Shown: positions 38,438 through 48,541, counted from the first letter of the stretch. The stretch is 64,000 nt of DNA from Akkermansia muciniphila (GCF_018709685.1 NZ_JABDHQ010000001.1:294517-358516), one strand, 5' to 3'. Program-made: numbers and translations. The notes: a model not told the origin generated them from the letters alone.

Positions 38438-38501
38438 TTAATTATTACTAACAATATAGTCTGGTAAATAATTAATATTCATTATCAACACGTTATAGTT
38501 T

Positions 38502-41500
38502 ATGCGACCGCACCTGCCCCTGACTCTCCTGTCCGCTCTTCTGGCCTGTTTCATTTCTCCGTCATGGTCCGCCTATACATTAACGGGCAATGGGGAAACG
38601 ACCATTTCCTTTGCCGATGACCAGTATACGATTACGCCTCCGGCAGGGGACCCTGTGACTCAGGCTGAATCGCCCGGCACCATCTATTTAACGGATATTA
38701 CGGCTCCAGGCACTTACGAAGGCGGCTATGAACGTACATTGAATTTGGAGGGGGGGACTTACACCGGAATTCAGGTGTATAATGTAGCCGGAAATGCCGG
38801 AGAAGGCATTACCATTGAAAATCCATGCAATTTTACGATCAACATCGGTGCGGGGACATCCTTTCTTAATGGCACCCCCAATCAAAATTTCATGATATGG
38901 TCCAATAATGCCCGGATAATTCCCGGGGATTTTACAGTGAATGTGGATCAGAATGCAGACACGATTAACGGGTTTTCCATCATAGGGGACGGGAATGACT
39001 TGAATGCTTTCCAGACAACTGGAACCTACAGGGTCAATATTCATGGGGGAAACTGGAGCGGCGTTTCAGTTAGCAACCCAAACAGCAGCTGGTGCATAGG
39101 ATTGGGGCAGGAGTCATTTCTGCATACGGGAGATGTGATTTTTACAATTGACGGCGGCACTTTTGCCCAGATGGTGACGGCCGGATCAACGCGCGGGGGT
39201 GGAGCTCAATCAGTGAAAGCAAACATTGTCGGCAATGTTTCCCTGAACCTGGACGGAGGAACGTTTAACGGCATTGTTGCCTTATTGGGGAGGGGTTACG
39301 TTCAGTTCGGAAATGGAACTGATGCTTATACAGCCAAGTTGATCATTACCGGAGGCCAGTTTAATGCCAATGTCTATGGCTTGTCTGATGGGGTGACCGG
39401 AGCAGCTGGCCCCAGTATTGCCGCTAATTCGTCTGCTTCTATTAAGATTACAGGCGGAACCTTTGCAGAGAGCATCTTTGCCCAGGGATCTGGAACCGTT
39501 ATTTCAGGGGGGACTTTTTCCGGAGACTCTACCAAGAAGATTTTTGCAGGAACCCGGGTAAATACGTCTACTTGGAATTTGAGTGATACCAATATGACAT
39601 TGGATCTTGGGGAGGGTTCCGTAACGCACACAATCGCGGGAGGAAGCTGGGTGGAAACCGGAGCGAGCACAGCCAATATTACCGGCTCCACCAACCTGAC
39701 GATTAAATCCGGAACATACACGGGCCAGATATGGGGCGGTTCCTTCATTAACGGAACGGGGACCGCAACCATTGCGGCCAACATCGGCACCACCAATGTC
39801 ATTCTGGAGGGAGGCACGTTTAACGGAGCCCAGATATCCGCAGGAACGTATGTGGAGCGCGGCCTGGCCTCCGCCAAGGTTACCATCGGAGAAGCCAACC
39901 TGACCATCAAGGGAGGTTCTTTTACGGATACCTCGATTTATGCGGGCGGCCAGAAAGTCAACGGTACCGGGCATGAAACGACGCTGGCCAATGTGACCAT
40001 TGAAGGGAATACGGCCACCTTCGCAGGAACCACGTCCATTTCCGGACAGGGCCGGGGGGATACCGTTACCAAAAGCGTGCTGAACCTGAACGGCGTGACG
40101 CGCGCGGACATGTTCGCGAATGCCACAGTCTCCGGGTTTGACGAGATTTCCGCCGGGGAAGGAACGGACGCCGCTATTGCCAACGCAACGGTGCTGGATG
40201 GCCGGGGCGCCTTTACCAAGAGCGGCACGGGCAAGCTGACGCTGAGTTCCGCCGCCGGCTTTGCGAATGCGCTGACGGTCTCCGGCGGAGAGCTCAGCTT
40301 CGGGCTGGCCGGGGGCGTCACCTTCGGCAACTCCATTACCCTGGGCGCCGGAGCACGGCTTACCTCCGCGGGCAACATGACCTTGTCCCAGGCTTCCGGG
40401 CTGACCATGGACCTGACGGGGATGAATTCCGCCAGCGCTTCCGTCATTCAGTCGGGCGGCACACTCTCCTTCAATTCGGAGGGAACGCTGACCCTGACCA
40501 TCAGCGGGGTGGACCAGACCATGGAGAATGACTACAGGCTGATCACCGCGGACAGCTTCGGCACGCTCACGGCAAACAACTTTACCTTTGATTCCGCCGG
40601 GCTTTCCGGTGATTACAGTTATGTTCTGGAACTGATGGGAAACACGCTTTACCTGCGCGTGAAGGCGCTGGGGGAAGCCCTTAACTGGAACGGCGGCGCG
40701 GCGGGAACCTGGACCGTGTCCGGCGGGGAAGCCATCTGGCTGGACAAGGACGGAACGGCTGTGGCCTATGACGCCACGAAGTCCGCCAACTTTGAAGACC
40801 TGGCGGGGGTGGCCGCTTCCTCCGTTACGCTGGACGGCGACGTTTCAGCCGCCCGCGTTACCGTCAATAATACGGATACGGCTTATACCTTCACGGGCAC
40901 GGGTGCCCTTGTGGACGGGGCCTCTCCGGTGGCGCTCGTCAAACGGGGGGAAGGGGAGCTGACCATTGAAAACACGGGAACCAACACCTTCTCCGGCGGT
41001 ACGACTATCTCCGCCGGCACCCTCAACCTGAACGCCGTCCAGGGCCTGGGCACGGGAACGGTAACCCTGGCCGGGGGCACGCTGGTGCTTAACACGGCGG
41101 GGACCACGGACGGCACGACGGGCCTGGTGGCAACCAACAAGCTTATTTTTGCCGGAGGCACGTTCATGTACGGAACGGGAGCCGCACAGGACATTTCCGG
41201 CCTCATTGACGCCGCGGCCAGTACGGCCGCCGTCCGGGTGGACACCAATGGCAACGACGTTGCCTGGACCACCTATACCCAGGATCTGGGCAACAGGGAA
41301 ATCGTGAAGCTCGGCGGAGGCATGCTGACCATCAGCACGACGCTGGACGGCACCTTCACTGGAGCCATCACCGTCAGCGGAGGAACCCTGTTCTATGACA
41401 TCGGCGCCAACAGCGCCACCCGTACCTGGAGCGGCAATATCTCCATCGCAGAAAATGCAACACTTCAAATCCGGGATAACCGGGCCCATAACACCGTCAA

Positions 41501-44500
41501 CACGGATACCCTTTCAGGCCGCATCACCGGAGCCGGCACCCTCGTTCTGGGCCATAAGGAAGGGGGAGCCAACCCCGGGGGCGGCCGCTATTCCGTCACC
41601 GGTGACAACAGCGGCTTTACCGGCACCATGAGACTGGTGGGCGCCGGGACCAATGCCGCGTGGAATGAAGTGGGCTTTGCCAATGCCGCCGCAATCGGCG
41701 GGGCCAGCCTGGAACTGGACGGCCGCGGCTTTTTTGTCAGTGATTCCGCCAATCCGGTGAATGCAGACATCCATGTAGCGGCCGGCGGCGGCTGGCTGAA
41801 CGGGAACTCCAACCAGACGCTTACCCTGGCGGGTGACCTGACGGGCGAGGCCGGGGCCAATCTGGGCATGACGCTGGCGGGGAATCCTACGCTGACGGTC
41901 CTCTTCACCGGCAACCTTACGGGCTTCACGGGTACCCTGAATTCCGGACAGGGGAACGGAGTCATGTCCTTCGGCAGCGGCGGCGCGGCGGCCACGCTGG
42001 GGACGGGAGAATTCCTGAAGGCCGCCTCCCTGGGCGGCGCGGGCACCTTCCGGGTCAATTACAGCGGCACGGGGAAGGACCTTCTTTATGCCGGCAATGT
42101 CATTGACACCGCCAGTCTGAACGTGCGGGGCACGGACAAGCTCATTCTGACCGGTGCGAATACCAGCACGGGGGCCATGAGCATTGAGCAGAACGCCACG
42201 GTCCAGCTGGGCGACGGCACGGGGGACAATGCCGCATGGGCCGGAACCGTCACGGGTGCGGGCAGCCTGATGGTAAACACCACCGGAGCCTTTGCCGTGG
42301 GAGACCGCGCCAACGGACTGACGGGCACGCTGACGCTGGCCCGGGGAACGCTGGACCTCTCTGATGCAGCCGCCACAACCAACATCCTTATCCAATCCGG
42401 CGGCCTGGCAAATGCCGGGAACTACGCCGGAACGGCCACAAACCGGGTGAATGTCAATGCCATTGCCAATTCCGGCAATATCTCCATGGGCGGCCTGGAC
42501 GCTTCCAGGCTGGGAATGGTAGCCACCACCACGGCAGGCACGCAAATCACCGGCCTCAAGAACGGTTCCACCTGGACCGTCAGCGGGACGGGCAGCAGCC
42601 TGGCCCTGAGCGCTGACAACATCTCCGGCGACCCGTTCACGGGGGCGGACGCCCTCATCCAGTTCAACGGAACCGGGGACAATCTGGGGAGCATTTCCTT
42701 CGGAGACGGCTCCACGCTCACACTGGACCTCACCAGCGTCATGGATGCCATGAAAACGGCGGGCGGCAATCTGGAAATCCTGCTCACCAACGGCGGCTTT
42801 GCGCAGGACCTTGAAACCCTCAAGAGCCACATCACGGCCAATCCCCTCTTTGCCGCCCTGGGCTTCGGCATTGTGGACGTCAACGGAGGCAGCATCGTCC
42901 TGTCCGGTGATACGAATCTCGTTTACGTGTCCTCCGTGGACGGCACGGGCAGTGCGGACAATCCGGTCACGAACCAGTCCCTCAACTTCTACCAGGCGGT
43001 GATCGTGGACCAGGATCTTTACGTCCAGTCGGACGGTTCCATGGTAATCAAGAACCTGACCGCTCCGGGAACCAATCCGGGCCAGACGGGCACGGGCAAC
43101 CTCATCGTCACCAACACGGCGGACAACAAGGGAAGCATTGAGCTGCAAAACAACCTTTTCCATGACGGCACGGGGGTAGATACCGTCTTTGCCGGAAACA
43201 TCAGCGGCGTGGACGGCGCGGCAGCCAACACGGACCTCGTTAAGACGGGAGCCAACAAGCTCACCCTGTCCGGGAACGTGACGCTGGCGGGGGATGCCAT
43301 TGCGCAGGAGGGAACTCTCCAGCTCAACGGCACGGCCAATGTGGAAGCCCTGCGCCTTGACTCGGCGGATGCGGGTTCCCTTGCGGTAATCGGCGTTGGA
43401 GGCCATGCTACGGCGCAGACGCTGGAAACTGGCGCCAACGGGGGCAAGCTGGACATCGGCTCCGGCGGAACGCTCACGCTTACAGGCGTTATGGACAATC
43501 TTTCCCATGCGGAAATCAGCGGAACGGGCACGCTCCATCTTGCGGAAGGCGCTTCCCTGGGGCTGGCCGCGGACAGTACGCTTTCCGGCGTGGTGCTGGA
43601 CCTGGGCGGTTCCCTGAGCCTGGGAGCGGACAGCGGTGCGGGCGGCCTGAAAGGCTCCGGTGCCCTGACGCTGAACGGACAGACTCTGAATATCCAGGCG
43701 GCTTCCGGCCAGACGTACACCTTTGACGGAACACTGGGCGCCGGAACGCTGGACGTCTCCGGCGCGGGCACGCAGGTTCTGCGCAGCTCCGGGGCGGATA
43801 CGGACCTGACGGTCAGCGGCGGGAACCTGGTCCTCCAGGGGAAGGCGGATGTGGATGGGGCCCACCTTTCCTATGGCAAGCTGGTGAACAACGGCAATCT
43901 GACCGTCCAGGCCAGTGACAACGCGCTGACGGCGCTCAATACCACCCTGACCGTGGACGGCGCCACCTTTGGCAGCGGTTCCACCACCACCTTTGCGGTG
44001 AACACGGACGCGGACCTGGTCTCCACCTTCATCCAGTCCTCTGGCGACATCGTCATTGAAAACGGCGCTTCCTTCCATGTGACCAGCCTTCCGGGAATCA
44101 ACATCACCTGGAAGTCCGGCAATCCGATGGAACTCACCCTGATGGAACTCACCGGGGGCGGAACCATTCAACTGGGAGAAAATACGCTGACGGTAGGCGG
44201 CCTGTTCCTCACGTACTACAAGAATGCGCATCTGGTGCAGGAAGGGGATAAAGTCGTCCTCAAGGCGGAAGAACAAACGGACAATATTTACGCCGGCGTG
44301 GCGGATACGGCCAACTCCACGGCGGGCGCCAACCTGGTATGGGAAGCCGCCCGGCACGGAACCGTGGACCAGGCGCTTACGGACTTCCTGAGCTCCCTCA
44401 ATAATGACATGACGAACAACCCCTCCGCCGCCAGGCATGCCATGGCTGCGGCGGCGGGCAGCACGGTGACGAGCCTGGGCATCGCCCAGCGGGACGCCCT

Positions 44501-45428
44501 GCGCGACCAGATGACCTGGATACGTAACCGTACCAACCAGATGGGCGTCAACCCTGCCTACATCAACGAAGACCTCCCCTACTTCCACATGTGGGTGCAG
44601 GGAACGGGCTCCTACGCCAAGCTGGACACCAAGGGGGATGAAAGCGGCTACCAGCTCACCACCTGGGGCGGAACCGTCGGCATGGACGTGGACCTCAGCG
44701 ACCACTTCACGATGGGGGCGGCCTTCACGGCTAACTACGGAGACCTGACGGCCAGCGCGGCGGACACGGCGGACGGCCACCTGGACAGCTACTACGTCAA
44801 CCTCTTCGGACGCTACCAGAGCAAGAGATGGGCCCACACGCTCATCCTGACGGGCGGCTGGAACGACGCCAAGCTCAACCGCAACGTCAATTATGGAGCG
44901 GGCAGCTACGGCACGCACGGAGACACCAACGGGTGGGGCTTTGGAGCGATGTACGAACTCACCTACGACGTCTATCTGAATGAAGACAAGAGCAGCATCC
45001 TGCAGCCTCTGGCCAACGTCTCGGTGGTAACCACCCGTATGGACGGTTACACGGAAACGGGAGCCGGAAACATGGGCCTGAACGTTGCCAAACAGGATTT
45101 GACCACGGGAACGGTAGCATTGGGCGGCCGCTGGATGGGGCTGGTAGGCAGCAACATCTTTGGACGTGAGGCGCTGGCCGAGTTCCGAGTGAACGCGGCC
45201 CAGGACATGGGAGACCGCCGCGGACAGGCCAATGTGGGCCTGCTGGCCAACCCCGGCTACATGCAGACGGTGAGGGGGGCCAAGGTAGGAACGACCGCGC
45301 TTCAAATCGGAGCGGGGCTCAGCGTGCCTGTGGGAACGCAGGGAACGGTCTTTGTGGACGGCAACGCGGACTTCCGGGACGGAGCCAGCTCCGTGAACGG
45401 AAGCGTGGGCTACCGCTACGACTTTTAA
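38502..45428 (+). CDS. Giant autotransporter with beta-strand repeat passenger
   Basis: The protein has 2308 residues. A signal peptide (LTLLSALLACFISPSWSA) is followed by about 2000 residues of Gly/Thr/Asn/Ala-rich repeats. Many have the autotransporter-associated beta-strand form (GTGKLTLSSAAGF, LVKRGEGELTIENTGTNTFSGGTTISAGTLNLN, LVKTGANKLTLSGNVTL) and should fold as a long beta helix. The last part (about 2026-2308) is an autotransporter beta-barrel ending in YRYDF with the terminal Phe needed for Bam. It is secreted by type V and shown on the cell surface; adhesion or mucus interaction is inferred. The first 1.1 kb is visibly AT-richer than the rest, suggesting a mosaic origin. Confidence 0.9.
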   Translation: MRPHLPLTLLSALLACFISPSWSAYTLTGNGETTISFADDQYTITPPAGDPVTQAESPGTIYLTDITAPGTYEGGYERTLNLEGGTYTGIQVYNVAGNAGEGITIENPCNFTINIGAGTSFLNGTPNQNFMIWSNNARIIPGDFTVNVDQNADTINGFSIIGDGNDLNAFQTTGTYRVNIHGGNWSGVSVSNPNSSWCIGLGQESFLHTGDVIFTIDGGTFAQMVTAGSTRGGGAQSVKANIVGNVSLNLDGGTFNGIVALLGRGYVQFGNGTDAYTAKLIITGGQFNANVYGLSDGVTGAAGPSIAANSSASIKITGGTFAESIFAQGSGTVISGGTFSGDSTKKIFAGTRVNTSTWNLSDTNMTLDLGEGSVTHTIAGGSWVETGASTANITGSTNLTIKSGTYTGQIWGGSFINGTGTATIAANIGTTNVILEGGTFNGAQISAGTYVERGLASAKVTIGEANLTIKGGSFTDTSIYAGGQKVNGTGHETTLANVTIEGNTATFAGTTSISGQGRGDTVTKSVLNLNGVTRADMFANATVSGFDEISAGEGTDAAIANATVLDGRGAFTKSGTGKLTLSSAAGFANALTVSGGELSFGLAGGVTFGNSITLGAGARLTSAGNMTLSQASGLTMDLTGMNSASASVIQSGGTLSFNSEGTLTLTISGVDQTMENDYRLITADSFGTLTANNFTFDSAGLSGDYSYVLELMGNTLYLRVKALGEALNWNGGAAGTWTVSGGEAIWLDKDGTAVAYDATKSANFEDLAGVAASSVTLDGDVSAARVTVNNTDTAYTFTGTGALVDGASPVALVKRGEGELTIENTGTNTFSGGTTISAGTLNLNAVQGLGTGTVTLAGGTLVLNTAGTTDGTTGLVATNKLIFAGGTFMYGTGAAQDISGLIDAAASTAAVRVDTNGNDVAWTTYTQDLGNREIVKLGGGMLTISTTLDGTFTGAITVSGGTLFYDIGANSATRTWSGNISIAENATLQIRDNRAHNTVNTDTLSGRITGAGTLVLGHKEGGANPGGGRYSVTGDNSGFTGTMRLVGAGTNAAWNEVGFANAAAIGGASLELDGRGFFVSDSANPVNADIHVAAGGGWLNGNSNQTLTLAGDLTGEAGANLGMTLAGNPTLTVLFTGNLTGFTGTLNSGQGNGVMSFGSGGAAATLGTGEFLKAASLGGAGTFRVNYSGTGKDLLYAGNVIDTASLNVRGTDKLILTGANTSTGAMSIEQNATVQLGDGTGDNAAWAGTVTGAGSLMVNTTGAFAVGDRANGLTGTLTLARGTLDLSDAAATTNILIQSGGLANAGNYAGTATNRVNVNAIANSGNISMGGLDASRLGMVATTTAGTQITGLKNGSTWTVSGTGSSLALSADNISGDPFTGADALIQFNGTGDNLGSISFGDGSTLTLDLTSVMDAMKTAGGNLEILLTNGGFAQDLETLKSHITANPLFAALGFGIVDVNGGSIVLSGDTNLVYVSSVDGTGSADNPVTNQSLNFYQAVIVDQDLYVQSDGSMVIKNLTAPGTNPGQTGTGNLIVTNTADNKGSIELQNNLFHDGTGVDTVFAGNISGVDGAAANTDLVKTGANKLTLSGNVTLAGDAIAQEGTLQLNGTANVEALRLDSADAGSLAVIGVGGHATAQTLETGANGGKLDIGSGGTLTLTGVMDNLSHAEISGTGTLHLAEGASLGLAADSTLSGVVLDLGGSLSLGADSGAGGLKGSGALTLNGQTLNIQAASGQTYTFDGTLGAGTLDVSGAGTQVLRSSGADTDLTVSGGNLVLQGKADVDGAHLSYGKLVNNGNLTVQASDNALTALNTTLTVDGATFGSGSTTTFAVNTDADLVSTFIQSSGDIVIENGASFHVTSLPGINITWKSGNPMELTLMELTGGGTIQLGENTLTVGGLFLTYYKNAHLVQEGDKVVLKAEEQTDNIYAGVADTANSTAGANLVWEAARHGTVDQALTDFLSSLNNDMTNNPSAARHAMAAAAGSTVTSLGIAQRDALRDQMTWIRNRTNQMGVNPAYINEDLPYFHMWVQGTGSYAKLDTKGDESGYQLTTWGGTVGMDVDLSDHFTMGAAFTANYGDLTASAADTADGHLDSYYVNLFGRYQSKRWAHTLILTGGWNDAKLNRNVNYGAGSYGTHGDTNGWGFGAMYELTYDVYLNEDKSSILQPLANVSVVTTRMDGYTETGAGNMGLNVAKQDLTTGTVALGGRWMGLVGSNIFGREALAEFRVNAAQDMGDRRGQANVGLLANPGYMQTVRGAKVGTTALQIGAGLSVPVGTQGTVFVDGNADFRDGASSVNGSVGYRYDF

Positions 45429-45480
45429 GGAGAGTTGAGGTTTGAGAGTGGAGCGGAGAGGCACCGCTTTCCATCCCTTC

Positions 45481-45513
45481 AGGGCCGTTCCGTACAAGAA
45501 CCGGAACGGCCCT
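45481..45513. terminator. 12-bp hairpin between autotransporter and YdeI-family gene
   Basis: AGGGCCGTTCCG (45481-45492) pairs perfectly with 45502-45513 around a 9-nt loop. It lies between converging genes. There is no T run, so it may be a weak or factor-assisted terminator. Confidence 0.6.
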
Positions 45514-45547
45514 GCTGCGTGATGCAGGGAAGCGAAAGGGCCATTGA

Positions 45548-46117
45548 TCATTCTTCCAGAAGCCGGCCTCCGTCATGCCATTCTCCGTACATCCTGTTCT
45601 CCCGGGTATTCTTGATGAATTTCTCCAGGCGGCTGTTGAACAGCTCCGGCTGGTTTTTCTTGATTTGGATGGTGTCGAGGCGCACATGACGGTACAGGCG
45701 GGGAAAGGCCAGAAAGTTGGCGTAGGTCTGCGGCTCCCGTTGAAGGGCTTCCAGAATGCCGGGATCAATCCGGAAAGCTTCCGGGTCCATCTCCGGCAGG
45801 CATTGCCTCCCGTGGGGCGTCATCAGTCCCAGCCTGTCCAGGCGGCGCACGCGTTCCTTGTTCAGTTCCGACCACTTGCTCCCCCTGGAGCGCGGGGTGA
45901 GGCGCTGGGCCAGGATGCCGGAAGCCGTTTTTTTGCGGGTGCTGTCAATCCAGCCGAAGCACAGGGCTTCCTCCACGGCGTCCAGGTAAAGGATGGCATG
46001 GGGGGAAGGCTTCCGCGTGGTGGGAACCCAGCAGCAGGGGGAGGAACGGTGGTTCTCTTCCAGCCACGTTCTTAATTGCCACCGTGTGGTGATGGGGAGA
46101 AGATGGTCTATTTCCAT
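45548..46117 (-). CDS. YdeI/OmpD-associated-family protein
   Basis: The protein has 189 residues. The pattern W..WLEENH, ILYLDAVEEALCFGWIDSTRKK (the EALCxGWIDS signature), RLTPRSRGSKWSELNKERVRRLDRLGLMTPHG and F..LPRLYRHVRLDTIQIKKNQPELFNSRLEKFIKNTREN is that of the YdeI family. This family is sometimes linked to resistance to bacteriocins or cationic peptides. It is probably cytoplasmic, as no signal peptide is seen. Its mechanism is not established. It is divergent from the L,D-transpeptidase. Confidence 0.85.
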   Translation of the reverse strand: MEIDHLLPITTRWQLRTWLEENHRSSPCCWVPTTRKPSPHAILYLDAVEEALCFGWIDSTRKKTASGILAQRLTPRSRGSKWSELNKERVRRLDRLGLMTPHGRQCLPEMDPEAFRIDPGILEALQREPQTYANFLAFPRLYRHVRLDTIQIKKNQPELFNSRLEKFIKNTRENRMYGEWHDGGRLLEE

Positions 46118-46305
46118 GATGGTTCAGTGCAGCTCTGCGCCTGCTGCGGTTTTACGGACGGATGATACCTCCCCGGCGCCTGCGTTTCCAGCACAGGTGC
46201 AATTTCTGCTGCCGCGCCATTCTCCTGCGCGGGCTTCCCTCCACCGCCGGACAAGGAAAGCGGTTTTCTCCTTGTCAAAACGGATGCCGCCATTATACAT
46301 GATTT

Positions 46306-47040
46306 ATGAAGAAAAGCGTGTTGCTGGCAGCGCTGGGGCTGGTTCTGCTGGCCTCCGTAGTTGTGACTCTTAAAATGGCGTGTGCCGATGATTCCGCCAA
46401 CCGGGCGGACGCTGCCCGGGAACGGGTGACGCCCGTGCTGAATTCCTTCCTGGGCCTGTGCGGCGCCAAGGTGGGTGACCCCGTCTTTTTACGGGCCGTC
46501 AAGGAGGATTCCATGCTGGAACTGTGGGTGAAGCCGGGCAATGCGGAACGCTATGTGCTTGCCAAGCGCTACCCCATTGCCGCATGGTCCGGAGAACTGG
46601 GACCCAAGGAAAAGGAAGGGGACAAGCAGACGCCGGAAGGCTTTTATGAAGTGGAGCCCTCCGGGCTGAACCCGCGCAGCAACTACCATCTGGCCTTCAA
46701 CATCGGTTATCCGAATGCCTATGACCGGTCCCTGAACCGGACGGGAAGTTTTATCATGGTGCATGGCAGGGATGTTTCCATCGGCTGCCTGGCGATGACC
46801 GATCCGGGGATTGAGGAAATCTACACCATGGTGGAACAGGCCCTGGTTCACGGGCAGAAAAGCGTTCCCGTGCAGATTTACCCCTTTGTGCCCACTCCGG
46901 CGCGTTTGCTGAAGGAGAAGAATTCCCCCCATGCTGCTTTCTGGACGGACATGGCCCGCGCATGGGACTGGACGGAACGGACCCACACTCCGGCCCGGAT
47001 GAATGCCGTGGATGGCAGGCTGGTGGTTGATGAACAATAA
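46306..47040 (+). CDS. YafK-like L,D-transpeptidase (YkuD family)
   Basis: The protein has 244 residues with an N-terminal signal anchor (KKSVLLAALGLVLLASVVVTLKMACA). The YkuD active site is clear: H153 in GSFIMVHGRDVSIGCLAMTD and nucleophile C161, with S-I-G-C followed by LAMTDPGIEEIY, closest to the YafK (DpaA) branch. That branch acts on meso-diaminopimelate in peptidoglycan, for example detaching Braun-type lipoprotein. An enzyme making D,L-diaminopimelate, Ddh, is the convergent neighbour. A hairpin follows the stop. Confidence 0.9.
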   Translation: MKKSVLLAALGLVLLASVVVTLKMACADDSANRADAARERVTPVLNSFLGLCGAKVGDPVFLRAVKEDSMLELWVKPGNAERYVLAKRYPIAAWSGELGPKEKEGDKQTPEGFYEVEPSGLNPRSNYHLAFNIGYPNAYDRSLNRTGSFIMVHGRDVSIGCLAMTDPGIEEIYTMVEQALVHGQKSVPVQIYPFVPTPARLLKEKNSPHAAFWTDMARAWDWTERTHTPARMNAVDGRLVVDEQ

Positions 47041-47043
47041 AAA

Positions 47044-47067
47044 ATCCTCCGGCACAGGCCGGAGGAT
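47044..47067 (-). terminator. Terminator between L,D-transpeptidase and ddh
   Basis: A 10-bp stem ATCCTCCGGC/GCCGGAGGAT with a 4-nt loop lies here. On the minus strand it is followed by TTTTTA-type sequence, so it best fits termination of ddh. It begins 4 nt after the stop of the opposite gene. Confidence 0.75.
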
Positions 47068-47137
47068 GGAGAAATTAAGGAACGCGGCGGCTGGGGCAGG
47101 GCCTGCTGCCGCGCGTCCGGAAAAGACGCGGAAGGAA

Positions 47138-48019
47138 TTATACCAGTTGGGCAATCAGCTCTTCGCGGTCGCCCGGCAGGAAGTCCATGGGGGCGATTTC
47201 CGGCAGGGTGTAGCAGCCGGCGGCCAGTTTCATGCTGGCGCGTGCGGAAGCCACCATCACCTGGGCCGTGAGGGCTGGGTTGTTGATGCGCATCTCAAAC
47301 GTGAACAGCTGGTTCTGCGTGGCGCCGGAAACGCCCTTGCGCTCCATCAGCACGCCGTGGCCCATGTCCTTCAGCGCGTCGATGTCCGGCACCTGCTGCA
47401 CGCGGGTATCGTCATGGCTGAAATAGGAATCGGACTTGATGGCAAACTCCACGTCGGAGAACTTGGCGCCTTCCTTCAGCACCACGTAAACCATGCGGCG
47501 GTGTACGCCGGACCCGGTGGGGATGGTGAGGGAAAGGGCGTCCGCCACGCCTTCCTTGGAGCGGGCCACCACGCTGTGGCCCATGCTCATGCCGGGGCCG
47601 AAGTTGGTGTACGTGATCCCCTTGGGGGCCATGGCCAGCATCATGGTGCGGATGACGGAGTCCGTGCCGGGGTCCCAGCCCGCGGAGATGATGGAGACGG
47701 CGTCATGCTTGATGGCCTGGGCTCCCAGGGAGCGGCGCAGGTTCACGATGTCCCCGTGAATGTCAAAGCTGTCCACCGTGTTGATGCCGCGGGCAAGCAG
47801 GGGCAGGGCCGTTTCCTCCACGCTGCGGGTGGGGGTGCAGAGCAGGGCCACATTCACGTGGCCCAGTTCCTCCATGCTGCTTACGGTCTTGATGCCGTGC
47901 ACGGGTTCGCTGCCGGGGCGGCGCACGATGCCCGCCAGTTCCATATCGGGCGCGGCGCGCAAGGCGTCCACGGCGTATTTCCCGATGTTGCCGTATCCTA
48001 CGATGGCTACTTTGATCAT
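47138..48019 (-). CDS. ddh: meso-Diaminopimelate D-dehydrogenase
   Basis: The protein has 293 residues. It converts L-tetrahydrodipicolinate, ammonia and NADPH directly to meso-diaminopimelate, bypassing the succinylase and acetylase routes. The Rossmann motif is VAIVGYGNIGKYAVDAL. Further blocks are VDSFDIHGDIVNLRRSL, SIISAGWDPGTDSVIRTMMLAMAPKGITYTNFGPGMSMGHS, HRRMVYVVLKEG and LFTFEMRINNPALTAQVMVASARAS. This pattern separates Ddh from DapB. It is a single gene, divergent from the small entericidin-like gene. Confidence 0.94.
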   Translation of the reverse strand: MIKVAIVGYGNIGKYAVDALRAAPDMELAGIVRRPGSEPVHGIKTVSSMEELGHVNVALLCTPTRSVEETALPLLARGINTVDSFDIHGDIVNLRRSLGAQAIKHDAVSIISAGWDPGTDSVIRTMMLAMAPKGITYTNFGPGMSMGHSVVARSKEGVADALSLTIPTGSGVHRRMVYVVLKEGAKFSDVEFAIKSDSYFSHDDTRVQQVPDIDALKDMGHGVLMERKGVSGATQNQLFTFEMRINNPALTAQVMVASARASMKLAAGCYTLPEIAPMDFLPGDREELIAQLV

Positions 48020-48223
48020 CTTGGTAGTAAATAGTAATGGTTCCGGGAGCGGCGGCGGAATATCCGCCGGAGGTTTCCTCCCGTTGACGCATGTTTTTTA
48101 AGTGTTGCGGGTACTCATGGCAAGACCGGAGAATGACAGGGGGCAGTGTGGCATGATCATGGGTTCTTTGAACGGGGGCTGGAGGAATGGAGTCTGATTA
48201 TTCGGAACTCTTCCAATAAAACG

Positions 48224-48367
48224 ATGAAAACCAAATTGATTATTCTGAGTATCGCCACCCTTCTCGGGTGTGTTTCCTGCCATACGATTGGCGGAGTGGG
48301 CAAGGACGTGGAAGCCGTCGGCAGCGACATTAATTCTGCCGCCCGTTCCACCAGCCGGTCCATGTAA
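48224..48367 (+). CDS. Entericidin-like small lipoprotein (copy 1)
   Basis: The protein has 47 residues from the ATG at 48224. A signal peptide ends in a Cys (LLGCVSC) followed by HTIGGVGKDVEAVGSDINSAARS, the Cys-N/H-T-x-x-G-x-G-K-D-V signature of the entericidin EcnA/EcnB family. These are small membrane-associated lipoproteins, some acting as toxin/antidote pairs. A second, similar 47-residue copy lies at 49790-49933 on the other strand. A strong terminator follows. Confidence 0.8.
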   Translation: MKTKLIILSIATLLGCVSCHTIGGVGKDVEAVGSDINSAARSTSRSM

Positions 48368-48393
48368 AAAGACTGTGTGTGTGACCATGGACG

Positions 48394-48427
48394 AAAACCG
48401 CTTCATCCACCCGGGTGAAGCGGTTTT
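48394..48427. terminator. 12-bp terminator after entericidin copy 1
   Basis: AAAACCGCTTCA (48394-48405) pairs perfectly with TGAAGCGGTTTT (48416-48427) around a 10-nt loop, giving A and T tracts on both sides. Confidence 0.85.
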
Positions 48428-48541
48428 CCTTGATGGGCATGTCCCTTTCTTTCCCTTCCCCGGTTTTCCGATTCCGGGGAACGCTCCCACCCCCGCGGGG
48501 AATGGGGCTTTTCCCCTTTTCCGATGCGGGACGGGAGCATT

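Larger units (their letters stand above)
38122..38501. other. AT-rich regulatory region between tRNA-Asp and the autotransporter
   Basis: These 380 nt have no credible gene. They contain the tRNA promoter, the paired 17-bp elements, and near the right end a possible -10 (TATAGT, 38455-38460) about 40 nt before the autotransporter start. The leader immediately before the ATG is AT-rich without a clear Shine-Dalgarno. Confidence 0.7.

Noticed and set aside
41514..45551. Very long open frame on the minus strand opposite the autotransporter
   Set aside because: It mirrors the high-GC codon pattern of the real gene and encodes no recognisable domain. The forward frame has a signal peptide, repeats and barrel.
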